Source: Globodera rostochiensis (Eukaryota > Nematoda > Chromadorea > Rhabditida > Heteroderidae). Taken from it: a stretch of DNA of 64,000 nucleotides. The stretch is from assembly GCA_018350325.1 (NCBI GenBank), contig JAEVLN010000007.1, positions 334,740 to 398,739 on the forward strand. Reading direction: 5' to 3'. Shown here in pieces: positions 33,290-45,225 of the stretch (positions within the stretch are counted from its first letter, which is position 1; each line of letters starts with the position of its first letter). The notes below the pieces were generated by a model that saw only the letters and a list, made by a program, of their open reading frames with translations, did no database searches and was not told the DNA's origin. Both the position numbers and the translations under genes were made by a program.

Positions 33290-33830
33290 ATAGATAAAAA
33301 GTTGAATTAATTAATGCGAAACAAATATTAATTTACGATTCTAATTTTGTCTCTAAAGATACGAAAATTTTTCAATTATTTTCAATTTGTTGATGTTTTT
33401 GTCTTTGTAGTGTTCGGTTGCATAAATTGTTGAGAATTTTAAACTTTTTAATATGTAGAATAGTCATAAGAAAAGGATGAATTTATTCTAATATGATAAG
33501 CAGGCTGGGATTTAAAACCCAAAATAATGCCAAAATATGTGCCAAAAATGGCCAAAATCTAGTCAGTTTATGCATAAAATTTTCAAAAATTTAATCAACT
33601 TTCAAGAAATGCTCCTAATTGAATTTAAAAAGAAAAATAAAATTTTTATATGCATATTTTTCAAACCAAATACTATTTTTGGGCTTCTCTCATGGTAAGG
33701 AATTCACGAAAAAATTATGTTAAAACATAAAAATCCGGGCCCTAATGATAAGGATCACTTTCATAAATAACGTCTTTACATAAAAAAAATTTTAATTGCC
33801 AAACGTTTTAGAACATTATACTAGTGAATC
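33290..33830. other. Non-coding interval downstream of the GT10 gene
   Basis: AT-rich; 33500-33720 shows weak similarity to the 'ccaaaatatgtgccaaaaatg' dispersed element. No gene seen. Confidence 0.4.
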
Positions 33831-33837
33831 ATTTTTA

Positions 33838-36312
33838 ATCAAATGTCGACAACTGCAAAAACAAAAAACAATAAAATAATGTTAACAAATAAAAATTTAT
33901 GACTGTGGCATATTGAATGACCAAGGCTTTGACAGTAGTTTTCGGCCCAAAATTTGTCCAATTGCACCGGTTGTGTTCCTCCATCCTTGTCCGTTCGAAT
34001 TTGTTTATGCGCAATTTGGCACAATTGGCAAAGTGCCGATGGCTTTTGTGTTGTCCCATTGCCGACGGTACTTTTTGGTCCAATTGAAATAACTAAACAA
34101 AAAACAAAAGTAAATATCGGTCATACCGCCCAGAGCCCAGATCGAACGAAATATATATCAATCGACTCCTCTCGGTCTGCAATGTAAGAATCCGAAAAAA
34201 TTTTTGTTGAGCAACCATTCCCTGAAGAGTTACAGACCCGGGACTGAAGTCTTTGGACTGGGACTCAGTTGTCCACTGATTAAAAAATGCCAAAAATCAC
34301 GCATATTGACTTTTCAAAATTAGGAATTAGTTGATAGAAAATCAAAATTGAGAATTTAAAGCGGTTTTTGAATCGGTTTAAAAACTTGAAAATTAATTTT
34401 GAAAGCCTATATGCGTGATTTTTCAATTTTTAATAGGTGGACAACTGAGTCCCCAGTCAAAAGACACTTCAGTCCCGGGTCTGTACTCTTCAGGGAATGG
34501 TTGCCGAACAAAATTTTTTTCGGATTCTTACATTGCAGACCGAGAGGAGTCGAACGATATATATATATTTCGTTCGATTTGGGCAACAATAATTACCCCA
34601 AATATCTTTCCGAATCACCAAGCAGTGCCGTCAGAAAGTGTGCCAACGCCTGCACACTGTCAAAATCGTCTGCCGCTATGTACACATTGTCCGGTATGCC
34701 GGTGCCGTTCAGCACTGATCGGTTTAACACAACGGGCACCACCAAGCTGCGCAACGCATTCCAAAATTTCTCCGTAACATATTGAGGGCAGACCGTATTC
34801 TCGAATGCCAAGTAGAAGAAATGTGACTCTGAGTCAAACACAAAAGTGATCAAAATTTTCTGGGCTTTTCGAAAGTTCGCAAAATTACAAAAAAAAAGAT
34901 TGGCAAAGTGCCTTTGATTTAAAAAAAACTACGAAAAGCCCGCTTACGTCGAGAAGTAAGTCGCGTCACAATCAAATTTATAATCTCATTAATCATTCAT
35001 TAATCAATTAGTCATTCATTAGAGAATGGCTTTTAAACATTTGGGCCTGATCAGTGCTTTGGACAAAGGATTACCGGTATAAACAAAAATGTTCGAGAGT
35101 TTCCGTCTCAAAGAGCGGGTGCCGGATTTTTGTCTACCTAGATATTTTTGCCAAATTCTTTTTCTAATACTTTTTAGAAGCCTGAATTTCCTTTTAGAAT
35201 TTTAACCAGAACAAATCCCCGTAACCCACCAAGCTCGCGCTGGTAACACGCGTCGTCACAGCTTTTGCTGTTGCATTCTCCGAACACGTCCAATTCCATT
35301 AGATTATGGAGCTGTTCCGTTATCACATCGCGTCTAGAGGGTGCGTCGCAGTGGGACACAATTTGAAGAGCCAACCGTTGTTTTTTGTTGATTTGCATTT
35401 GAATCTAAATGTTTTTTGACAATCAAAAATAATATTTGTGGCCCATATTAGTGCTGGCATGTTTGGCATATTATGCCAATTTGAAATTTTGTGCCATTTG
35501 CCGTGCCAGCCGACCTCGCGATCGCTCCAAATCTGTTCCCGCGGTGTTTGTAAAGTGATTTCACTGAGCTGGTCGTATGGAAGGTAAATGGTGCTGTCCG
35601 TATGATATGAGATGGACATGTTAAAGTAGTTGTTGGGCACACGAGCCAAAAGCCACCATTGGGTCCAGTGAGGGCTCTGTGGGTACGGAATTTTTTAAAG
35701 AAAATTTGGGGTGCCAAAAGACGCCACGAAAAAGATGTCCGGCAGTGCCAAGGCACAGCCAGACAAATTTAAAATAAATGTCGGCACGGGTCGCCGAGTT
35801 TAACATAATTTATTTCGCCAAAAATGCCATTTTTTATTTTGCCAAAAATGCCATTTTTAGGAGTCTATGTTAATCGCGGTCGGGACCCCGACCTCCGATT
35901 CTGACATGCCCAGATAAGCTCTATTAGGGTGGGAAAAGATTTATTGTAGAGAGCAAAATTCTATTTGTACTGCTTCATCACCTCCATGGACACCATCGTG
36001 TACAGCTGAATTAAATAATTTAGAAATTATAATTAAATGCCATCGACCTGTTCGGGACGCCGATGTTCTGGTAACGGTCTAAAATCCTCCCGCACATGGA
36101 ACAGCACCACGGACGCCGAACTTTCACTGAAAAATTTTTAAATATCAAAATTAAATGATTTTTAATCATTTTTATGCTTACAATGTTTTGTCCTCAGTAT
36201 ACGCACATTCATTTGAGCAATTGTTTAGCCCCAACTTCAAATAGCTATACTCATAAAATGGTTTTCCAAACATTCGGTTCCATCCGAGAATAATCGGCCG
36301 CACATTTGATGA
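33838..36312 (-). CDS. GT10 family alpha-1,3-fucosyltransferase
   Basis: Exons (5' to 3'): 36312-36182, 36126-36048, 36005-35982 (24-nt microexon), 35676-35515, 35404-35230, 34828-34597, 34092-33838. All junctions agree in phase. The reading includes RPIILGWNRMFGKPFYEYSY, SASVVLFHVREDFRPLPEHR, LYTMVSMESPHWTQWW, FNMSISYHTDSTIYLPYD, IVSHCDAPSRRDVITEQL, VFGEC and the signature FFYLAFENTVCPQYVTEKFW, then YIAADDFDS. These match the GT10 order, including the acceptor-site H-W and the GDP-fucose-binding VTEKFWNAL motif. In the last exon, YFNWTKKYRRQWDNT must jump frame by one base to reach ALCQLCQIAHK and FWAENYCQ. That suggests an error or recent inactivation. The 5' exon with the membrane anchor is not certain; 36627-36821 is a weak candidate. 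Such enzymes build fucosylated N-glycans in the Golgi. Confidence 0.85.
34135..34584. mobile_element. Foldback MITE in the last intron of the GT10 gene
   Basis: About 190-bp arms starting GCCCAGATCGAACGAAATAT and ending with its inverse (ATTTCGTTCGATTTGGGC) surround a short AT-rich loop. It lies wholly between the donor at 34596 and the acceptor near 34093, so splicing could remove it. Confidence 0.85.
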
Positions 36313-36829
36313 CTATGAAAATTAAATTAAAAAATAAATAAATACAAAACAAATTGTTTCACCTTGTAATTATTATGTCCACTCAACTGGTTGAATACTT
36401 AAATTTGTTAAAAACCGATAGTTTGACAAAAAAAATTCTTACAATTTGGCCATAATTTCGCAATTCGAACTATGCCATGACAAACACAAAATAATGTTTA
36501 TTAGATGAGTGAGAATAATGGACATTTGTCTAAAATTTTGACCATTCAGTTTTCGTTAATTATTTTAAAAAAAAGCCTTTTTGTTTTGTTTTCGTTGGTC
36601 CAAAAAAAAAGCCAAAAAAAGTACACTTAATGGCATTTTCTATTACATTTAGCCAATATTAAATAAATTTTAATATTATTTGAATAAAAACCTTCCAGCA
36701 GTTGGAATAAAAATATTCTGCTTTCTGACGGCTTTAAAATGAATGGATTTTTTGGATGATTCATAGAGAATTTTAGCAAAAGCAAAACATTGTTAATCAT
36801 CCGGTTTACTTTTATTGACAACGCCTGAA

Positions 36830-38080
36830 AAAATCCATTTGGAAGCCGAGCAGCGGAAATATGGCGATTTAGAGAAAGCGTACAGTAACTTGCATAAAAA
36901 GGTAAATGGTAAATGGTGTACGGTAGCTAAACACTACGCTGCCGGTGAAACAGAGTAGCCAAAACCTTTTAAAGTTAAATGTTTTTTAAAAGTATTTTGT
37001 GCTTTTTATGATACCTATTTTGAATATTCGACAAAAATATTTGAATAAGGTCTAGGGGAGGGGGAGGGGGGGGGGGGGGGGTTCGAAATCGGGCGAAATG
37101 GGGACAAAAGCTACCAAAAAGTTTCAAAACGTATGAATCCTGGCAAGATGACCAAATTTTCGGCTAAATTGTGGTTTACTGATACCAAATGGTGTCCGGA
37201 CATTTCGCACACGGACATTTCGCCAACGGACATTCCCACCCCTTTTAAGCCAAAGCTAAACTCAACTCGATTAGAGGAAACAAATTGGTGGTATTTTTAC
37301 AATGGGCGAGAGATGTGCGAAATTCCGGGAGCTCACACCAAATGTTTTTAGTCGAATCATATACCAATCGACTCCTTTCTCTAAGCCTAATGCACGAATC
37401 TGCAAAAAAAAATTTTGCGCGGACTCAACTCTGAAGAAAGTTATGTCCCCTTAAATTGGCCAAAAACCATTGGAGGGACCCTTTTGGTCAAAATTTATAG
37501 AAAATTTTTATATTCTAAAAATTGTCTGAAAATGTGTTATTTGATACATTAATTACGAATTTGTAGATAAAAAAGAATTTTGATTTTTAGCCCACAAAAG
37601 CCCCAACGAATTTGGCAAATTTTTGTAACAAATTGAGTCAAAATTTCAAAAATTTCTCGGCGGCGTCTATCGGCACCGCCGACCCGCCCCAAAAGCTTAA
37701 AATAGACCTAAAAATGACAAAAAATTTGAGAATTCTTTAATTAATATTTAAATTCACCCCCCACCCCACCACACCAACGAAATTGAGCAATTTCTGCAAT
37801 TTTTGATCACAAGAACCAAAAATTCCGGTTCGGTTCGAATAACCGAAAGGCTTCGGTTCGGATCTTCGGTTCCGAATTTTTACACAATTTTGTTCACAAA
37901 AACGTTAAAATTTATAAAAAATTTCCTAACGCCACCTGTCGGCGCTGTCGGGCCCACCAATAACGAAATCCAATGCTAGATACGGCTCCGGTCTTGGGTT
38001 GAAAAATCGCGCAAATTTCTTCAAAATTTATTCTTTCTTAATTTGCGTTAACAAAAAAATCGGGACAATCGGAATAATAA
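36830..38080. other. Non-coding, repeat-rich interval
   Basis: G-rich tract at about 37053-37081, a repeated 'cggacatttcgc' phrase near 37195-37235, and two GC-rich hairpin motifs at 37658-37690 and 37926-37955. Short open frames here carry no recognisable domain. Confidence 0.4.
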
Positions 38081-38082
38081 AA

Positions 38083-38870
38083 ATAAATCTAGAGACCGGA
38101 CAATCGGAATAATAAACTAGAGACCGGACAATTGGAATAATAAACTAAAGACCGGACAATTGGAATAATAAACTAGAGACCGGACAATTGGAATAATAAA
38201 CTAAAGACCGGACGATTGGAATAATAAACTATAGACCGGATAATCGGAATAATAAACTAGAGACCGGACAATTGGAATAATAAACAGAGACCGGACAATT
38301 GGAATAATAAACTAAAGACCGGACGATTGGAATAATAAACTATAGACCGGATAATCGGAATAATAAACTAGAGACCGGACAATTGGAATAATAAACAGAG
38401 ACCGGACAATCGGAATAATAAACTAGGGACCGGACAATTGGAATAATAAACTATAGAACGGACGAAATAATAAACTAGAGAACGGACGGACGGAATAATA
38501 AACTAGAGACTAGGCAATCGAAATATTTAGAGATCGGACAATTGGAATGATAAACTGAAGACCGGACAATCGGAATAATAAACTAAAGAACGGACGGAAT
38601 AATAAACTAGAGAACGGACGGAATAATAAACTAGAAATCGCACAATTGGAATAAAAACTAGAGATCAGACAATTGCAATAATAAACTGGAGACCGGACAA
38701 TTGGAATAATAATAGAGAACGACGGAATAATAAACTAGAAATCGGACAATTGGAATAATAAACTAGAGATCAGACAATTGGAATAATAAACTGGAGACCG
38801 GGCAATTGGAATAATAATAGAGAACGACGGAATAATAAACTAGAAATCGGACAATTGGAATAATAAAAAT
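38083..38870. repeat. Minisatellite, about 28-bp unit
   Basis: About 27 copies of AGACCGGACAATTGGAATAA, then TAAACTAG. Copies 38215-38410 form a visible higher-order duplication, and the 3' copies are shortened or mutated. Confidence 0.9.
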
Positions 38871-39365
38871 GATAAATATAATTAAAAAAAGATGATCACA
38901 AAATCGAGCATTTCACAACATCAGAACTTCAGCTGTTTCTGTGTTCTGCGAGGATGATTGCGGCTATTTGTGGCAAAAACAATGATCTTGAATAAAAAAA
39001 AATTAAAAATTTTAATAATAAAAATAATTTAAAAATCAATTTTAACAAGAAAAAAAACATTATTATTTTAACAATGTTGCTTTGTTAAGTTTTCGGACAA
39101 GTCTATAAAAGGTAAAAATTGAAGAAGAAAAAATTTGAAGTTTTCCAAAATTTTAATTTAGTAAGAATGAATTTGTGCGAAGCGTTATTGAAAACCCTAA
39201 AAATCTTATTAAGAAAATTAATTATATTTCTAAATTGGGCGATTTATGTGTCGCACCGAAGAAATTGATTTTCACGTTTAAAATTTTAGCGTCAAATACA
39301 GTGAATAAAATGAACGACCTTCAATTTCATAAACGCCATAAGATAAAAAATTGATAATTGGGTTT

Positions 39366-40575
39366 TCACTCATTAAGGCTTAAACCGGTACGTTTTGTAA
39401 TGCAAAAATCATTGCCGTAAATTGTTGGCACCAAACTCTTACCGCTTGAATTACAAGGCATTGCCGCCGTTGTCGCAGCACATTCCAAATTAAAGTATAA
39501 AATGCAATACCAATTTTTGCTATTTTTGCATTTCTTTTCAAATTCCATGATGGCCTTTATCTGTTGGAGTAATTTATTTGTTTAGAATAGGGAGGGATCT
39601 TTGCTATTCAAACGTTTCATAATTTAATTTAAATTAATTTAATTTTAAATTTCTTCTCTTTTTGGCATTTGTTTAAATATTTTTTGGCTTTGAATTCGCC
39701 TTAAATCAACCCACTTCATTAGTTGACGGATTTGCTCACTTTGTGTTCACAATGATAAAATCGGCCTCAAATTGTGGTGGGTCGTTGCCAAACGAAAGTG
39801 TCAAATTCCAAAAAAACTTCCTAAATTTTATTAATTTAATTTATCTAAAAAATTTTTTTTATTCAAATTACCGCAATCACAAAAGTTTTCCACGCATAAC
39901 TTTTCAAATCTCGCGCTTGGCCTTTGTCCATTTGTGTAAATCGAAGAAGCGCCATTGCAAATTGCACACCGAATTGAGTTCATTCATCTTTTAAATAGAA
40001 ATAAATTTTTTAATTAATTTTAAAACAAAAACAGGTTTTAGCGATTTAAAGTATTAGGTGCGAATGTTTAGCATAAATGGTGACAAATTGGATAAAATGT
40101 CCAAAAGCAGAATTCAAAAACAATTCATCAACCTTCCGAACCAAAAAACAGTTTTGTAAGCCAATTCAAAAATTTAGTCAATTATTATTCCGAGAATACA
40201 TTTTGTTGAAAAAAGTCTCGGTCTCGAGGTCAATCCCGGTCTAGGTTCTCGAGTCTCTTATTTTGCTCCAACATTACAGGGTGCTAATGCATTTTTTGTT
40301 AATAGCAAAAGCATTTATTTGCTAATTATAATACAATCAAGCTTATTTAAAGAATTAATCAATTTTACCCATTCCTTGTTTTTTGTCACTGTCCCCAGAT
40401 CATACGCGATTTATGTGCTGTTAGCCAAATTTTTCTTTAATGTTTGCAACCAACATTCGAAGAAATGGGTAAAATTTTTCATCGGTGGCTGTCACAAACA
40501 CAAATTTCGGATGCCCCGGACTTTTAACCTAAAATATTATCATTATTTTATGTTTATTAAACCAAAAATAAAAAT
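39366..40575 (-). pseudogene. DUF1647-like nematode glycosyltransferase-family relic
   Basis: Minus-strand blocks in order. First is about 40530-40440, HPKFVFVTATDEKFYPFFRM then LVANIKEKFG. Next, in another frame, is YDLGTVTKNKEWVKL. Then 39990-39890 gives LQWRFFDLHKWTKAKR and, after a 1-base shift, KSYAWKTFVIA. Last is a Cys-containing tail (LECAATTAAMPCNSSG) near 39500-39450 that ends in a good donor. The FVTA..YDLG..W.F...R.Y.WK....IA arrangement matches my recollection of the C. elegans DUF1647 (nucleotide-diphospho-sugar-like) family. Several frame breaks imply decay. Family assignment is tentative. Confidence 0.45.
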
Positions 40576-40599
40576 TCGATTTTAAATCGTGCGATTAAT

Positions 40600-41645
40600 T
40601 AGCTAAAAACTGCTCATTTAGCCTTGATTGTTTTCGGTGAGCGCAAATTTGTCCGAAAGTTTGTAGCGCTCAAGCAACCAATTGAAGAACCAATTAAATT
40701 TTATAAGCGAGTCAGTCGTTCATTGTGACAGTGTAAACCATCTAAAATAATTCAAATTAAACAAAAATAGCTTTAATTTATACATTGCCACAGCATTCAT
40801 CCGGCATGTCATCCCTAAATTTTATAGAATTTAATGACAAAAAAAAGTTAGTCATTTTTTAAATTTAAATTTATTTTTACTCCAAAGAAAAGTGTGATCG
40901 AAACCAAATAACTCTGCTTTGCGTAAAGCTTCAACTTTGGCATGCTCACCAAGCTGACAAAAATGAGAAGTTGTAAAGGCCAACCATCTAAAAGCAGAAT
41001 TTTGATTTATTTAAATGAAAACAATTATTTGAAAGTTAAATGATATCTATGAAGAATTGTAAAAATTCCCAACAAATAGAAAGCTGAATTCAATGAATAA
41101 ATAAATAAAATAATCAGTGGAAACTGGGGAAATTTATACACATAAAACAAAATTACAATATTTTATTCTCCGCACAGAATGGAGACCGATTGATCACAAA
41201 AAAAAACGGAGATGGAATATTTAATTTGCTTTTTCTATGCGTAAAAAAACTAAATGACGTGATGTGATGGTTGGTTTTAATTGGCGAGTTGATTGAACTG
41301 CTCGAACTTTACGATGTGTCTGTAAAAGGCAATTAAATTTGGCAATTTAAGTCAGGAAAAAACCCCTGGCACGTGAATGTACAACTTCAATACGGATTAT
41401 TGGCATGTGGTAATGCTGGGCCAGAAGATTAGCCCAATTAAAATGAACTTTATTTCTTGTTATAATATAATAGTCAACTAAATTACACCATGGTCAAAAT
41501 TTAATGCTGTTCTTAATGTGTTCATAAATTTTGTGGGAAGTGCAATTATTAAATCAATTGGGGCGTAATGTCTATTACATCCTCAAATAAAGTTTAATTT
41601 TAATAAAAGAATGGTCAAAAGTTATCAATTAATTTATCTATCTAT
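40600..41645. other. Mostly non-coding; one exon-like minus-strand block
   Basis: On the minus strand about 40985-40870, after ttttag, an open stretch reads LAFTTSHFCQLGEHAKVEAL then FGFDHTFLWSK. It looks like an exon but has no recognised family and could be an upstream exon of the DUF1647-like relic. The rest is AT-rich. Confidence 0.3.
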
Positions 41646-41735
41646 TCGATATTTCTATATAAAATTATTTACAAAGAATGTAATGCAACAATCCGATCGA
41701 GTTAAAGCTGAACGTTTTCTCATCCAAACAGAAGT

Positions 41736-42674
41736 TTATTGCTTTGTGTAAGCATTGGGCTTGCCCGGGTTGCTGAACACTTGGCTCGGCCGTGGCACAT
41801 TTTGGTGCGCTTCGTCTCCTTAAATGTTATAAAATTAATTTTATAAAAAAAGATTTTAAATTTGTAAAAGGTAAATTGTACCTTTAAGAGGCTTAGCGAA
41901 AACGGTTTTGTTCAGACTGATGTTCAACACGTGGCACAATTCGTCGATGATCCCAATTTGAGTGACAAAGTTTCGGGTCACCGTGTCCCATTTTGAGCTT
42001 TTCATGTGCCCAGTCGCTTTTGCGGACAAATCAAACATAGCACGGACAAAGCTAAGACTGTTGGCACAAGCATCTTCAATTAAAAAATAATTTTAAATCT
42101 GCGTAAATTAATTTTGTTTAATTTTCACGACCTGCCGAGGACAGTTGCGCGTCGATTTCAGCCACAATTTGGGCACCACCGCCCATTTGGCAGCTGTTCA
42201 TCGCCTCCAATTCACGCTTCATGCATTGGACATCCTCAATTACGCGTCCGCACAGCGTTTGTTTGTCGTTGGTGTCCACCGAATTCGTGAAGTTGACGAT
42301 GTAACCGGACATTAGTGCAGCCACTTGCTGACTGCCCGGACAGCACGGGAAACCTTAGAGAATAGAGCATTAATTAGTAAAGCCTTAAAAGGTCTGCAAT
42401 TGGCATTATGATTAGAGATTATAGCGGGATTTTTGGCAAAAAACATCTAATTTTAAACCCAGTCAATTTTTTTAGGATTACTTAAACCTGAGAGCGTTGA
42501 AATCCCAAAAATTTATTTAATCCAAATTTTAAATGTTTGAAGTTGAATTCAGAGATTTTAATTTAATATTAGCACTGTTTGAGGCTCACTAGGTGCAGCC
42601 AGGCACAAATCGCTGATCAGCACCCAGACAATTGCGATGGCGGACAACATTGGCAGAGTTGAAGCATTGACCAT
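41736..42674 (-). CDS. Secreted cysteine-containing protein, left copy
   Basis: Mirror image of the 43126 gene: ATG at 42674, four exons, TAA at 41736-41738. The signal peptide starts MVNASTLPMLSAIAIVWVLI and ends near LCLA. The mature part contains FPCCPGSQQVAALMSGYIVN, CGRVIEDVQCMKRELEAM, DACANSLSFVRAMFDLSA and ELCHVLNISLNK. Differences from the right copy seen here include CQMGG versus CAMGG, MKSSK versus MESSK and a final TKQ versus TKE. Two N-glycosylation sites are visible. I do not recognise the family; the repeated Cys and helical spacing resemble small secreted helical nematode proteins in general only. Confidence 0.8.
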
Positions 42675-43125
42675 TTTGTTTTAAGTCTTTTTGAATTTGT
42701 GAAATGGAATTAGTTGATGGCATATGCCGATTCTGAGGACCTTAAATACCATTTAATGTGAACAGAAAGCCTCCCCCAAAAAAAAGGATGGCAAATCGAC
42801 GTGGAATGCCACCGGCTCAGACAAAGGCGGAGATGTTTTTTCCAACGCCCGACTTTCTCCTATTTTTTAACTATAATGAATGCAATTGCACTATTCACGA
42901 TTTTATCATTTTTTTGAACAGAAGGCATCACATGAACATCGGCATAATATTACAGCATTTTCCGGAAATTAACAAATTTGTGAAAAGACATCTCCGCCGT
43001 TGTGGCATTCCACGTCGTTTTGCCATCCTTTTTTCTGTTCACATTAAATGGTATTTAAGGTCCTCAGAATCGGCATATGCCATCAACTAATTCCATTTCA
43101 CAAATTCAAAAAGACTTAAAACAAA
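42675..43125. promoter_or_regulatory. Bidirectional, palindromic promoter region
   Basis: Both start codons are preceded by the same 170 bp in mirror orientation, including GGTATTTAAGGTCCTCAGAA, whose TATTTAA lies about 75 bp from each ATG and may act as a TATA-like element. The unique spacer is about 42840-42985. Confidence 0.5.
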
Positions 43126-44061
43126 ATGGTCAATGCTTCAACTCTGCCAATGTTGTCCGCCATCGCAATTGTCTGGGTGCTGATCAGCGATTTGTGCCTG
43201 GCTGCACCTAGTGAGCCTCAAACAGTGCTAATATTAAATTAAAATCTCTGAATTCAACTTCAAACATTTAAAATTTGGATTAAATAAATTTTTGGGATTT
43301 CAACGCTCTCAGGTTTAAGTAATCCTAAAAAAATTGACTGGGTTTAAAATTGGATATTTTTTGCCAAAAATCCCGCTATAATCTCTAATCATAATGCCAA
43401 TTGCAGACCTTTTGAGGCTTTACTAATTAATGCTCTATTCTCTAAGGTTTCCCGTGCTGTCCGGGCAGTCAGCAAGTGGCTGCACTAATGTCCGGTTACA
43501 TCGTCAACTTCACGAATTCGGTGGACACCAACGACAAACAAACGCTGTGCGGACGCGTAATTGAGGATGTCCAATGCATGAAGCGTGAATTGGAGGCGAT
43601 GAACAGCTGCGCAATGGGCGGCGGTGCCCAAATTGTGGCTGAAATCGACGCGCAACTGTCCTCGGCAGGTCGTGAAAATTAAACAAAATTAATTTACGCA
43701 AATTATTTTTTAATTGAAGATGCCTGTGCCAACAGTCTTAGCTTTGTCCGTGCTATGTTTGATTTGTCCGCAAAAGCGACTGGGCACATGGAAAGCTCAA
43801 AATGGGACACGGTGACCCGAAACTTTGTCACTCAAATTGGGATCATCGACGAATTGTGCCACGTGTTGAACATCAGTCTGAACAAAGCCGTTTTCGCTAA
43901 GCCTCTTAAAGGTTCAATTTTACTTTTCACAAAATAAAATATTTAACGTTTTATAAAATTAGTTTTATAACATTTAAGGAGACGAAGCGCACCAAAATGT
44001 GCCACGGCCGAGCCAAGTGTTCAGCAACCCGGGCAAGCCCAATGCTTACACAAAGGAATAA
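43126..44061 (+). CDS. Secreted cysteine-containing protein, right copy
   Basis: Exons 43126-43210, 43447-43668, 43720-43911 and 43979-44061 join in phase to give 193 residues. Residues 1-28 form a signal peptide ending DLCLA-AP. The mature protein has a CC pair, then single Cys in CGRVIEDVQC, NSC, DAC and ELC, and a basic, Pro-containing tail (QNVPRPSQVFSNPGKPNAY). It has no membrane segment. It shares an inverted, palindromic 5' region of about 450 bp with its twin at 42674, so one intergenic region must drive both. Function unknown. Confidence 0.85.
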
Positions 44062-44130
44062 ACTGCTTTTTGGATGAGACAACATTTAGCTTTAACTCGA
44101 TCGATTTTCTTTGTAAATAATTTTAGTAGA

Positions 44131-44795
44131 TGTAGACATAGGTAATTATGTTAATTGATTTGATAAATCAATGCATAAATTTCAACCATTTTCCGTAACG
44201 TATGGTTCGTTGAATATATTTTAGTGGCGGATGTGAGTTTCACAATATTTGAGTTTGTTAAATTTGGATTTGATTTTGGCTGAATTAATTTAATAATGTA
44301 GTCTCTTATAGATTCCATAATTAGTGCCGATTTGATAACAGTTAACATAGACGGCATTGTTATTTCAATTCCTCGACTTAAAGCCCTTCTTCGGATAAAG
44401 GTGCCGTGGGATTTTGTTAGTCCGCTTGAGCTACGGCCGAATTAATTGGCATTCAGCAGCTTTTAGCCAAATTCAGTTGTGCCTTTGTAATGTAATCCTG
44501 TGTTGTCTGCCGCTGGCTATTAATTGAATTTGACTTTGTTGAACTACTTGAGCCAGGGTGACCACCTGTCAAACGCAAAAATCAGGAATTGAAGCTGAAA
44601 AATCAGGATCAGCCTTAGCAAAATCAGGAATATTTTTTAAGCGCCTAATTATATGAATTTTTATGCCAAAACTTTATTTTTTGTATTTCTCAACAAGGCA
44701 TCCAAGTGTTCGGCATCGCAAAAATCCCTGTTTTTGTTTATGTCAAACCACGATGTATTTCCTTTTTTTACAAAACTCTACCAATTCATTAATGT
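44131..44795. other. Non-coding interval
   Basis: AT-rich, no gene or tandem repeat recognised. 44560-44640 has 'aatcaggaa' repeats. Confidence 0.4.
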
Positions 44796-45225
44796 AGGGC
44801 TACGATTTATATGGAAAGCCTTTTTTTTGCGCACTCGGAACAGGCTATAAATAGTGTTCTTAGCTTTGGTTGGAGCTTTTAGAGCCCATTTTATAATCCA
44901 TATTTTTCCATATTTCGCCATTTTTCAAAAAAACCTTAACAAAAATTCAAAAAAAAAACAAAAAATACACCCCTAAGGATCGACTTTATAAAAATTTTGT
45001 AAAAATGCACCCTTATTGACTTTTTCACGACTAAAAATTCTGCCACCAAAAAATGAAAATTTTAAAATTGTGCTTATTTTCAAAAAATTTTCTGAAATGC
45101 TATTTTTATTTTTATTTTTACTTCAATTAGGAAAATCTTGCCCCTTTTTTGTTATATTTGAAAATTTTTTATCCATATTTTATGGCCATATTTCGATATT
45201 TTTTGTCCATATAAATCGCGACCCT
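44796..45225. mobile_element. MITE family 'GATTTATATGG', copy 2
   Basis: Left AGGGCTACGATTTATATGG mirrors right ATAAATCGCGACCCT. The internal order matches copies at 7775 and 50995. Confidence 0.65.

Larger units (their letters stand above)
41650..44130. repeat. Large inverted duplication (about 1.15-kb arms, about 150-bp spacer)
   Basis: Left arm about 41650-42840 and right arm about 42985-44130 are reverse complements over exons, introns and promoter with few differences. The centre is near 42900. Each arm carries one complete copy of the same gene in head-to-head order. Confidence 0.9.

Noticed and set aside
34093..34590. Plus- and minus-strand frames with FSPGSV and RSTPLGLQC motifs
   Set aside because: They are the two arms of the foldback MITE in the GT10 intron.
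38083..38870. Regular spaced repeats considered as a CRISPR array
   Set aside because: Units are contiguous minisatellite copies without unique spacers, in a eukaryotic context; there are no cas genes.
42758..43090. 110-codon frame across the centre of the inverted duplication
   Set aside because: It spans the shared promoter and unique spacer; the mirrored arms explain its two ends and it has no recognisable features.
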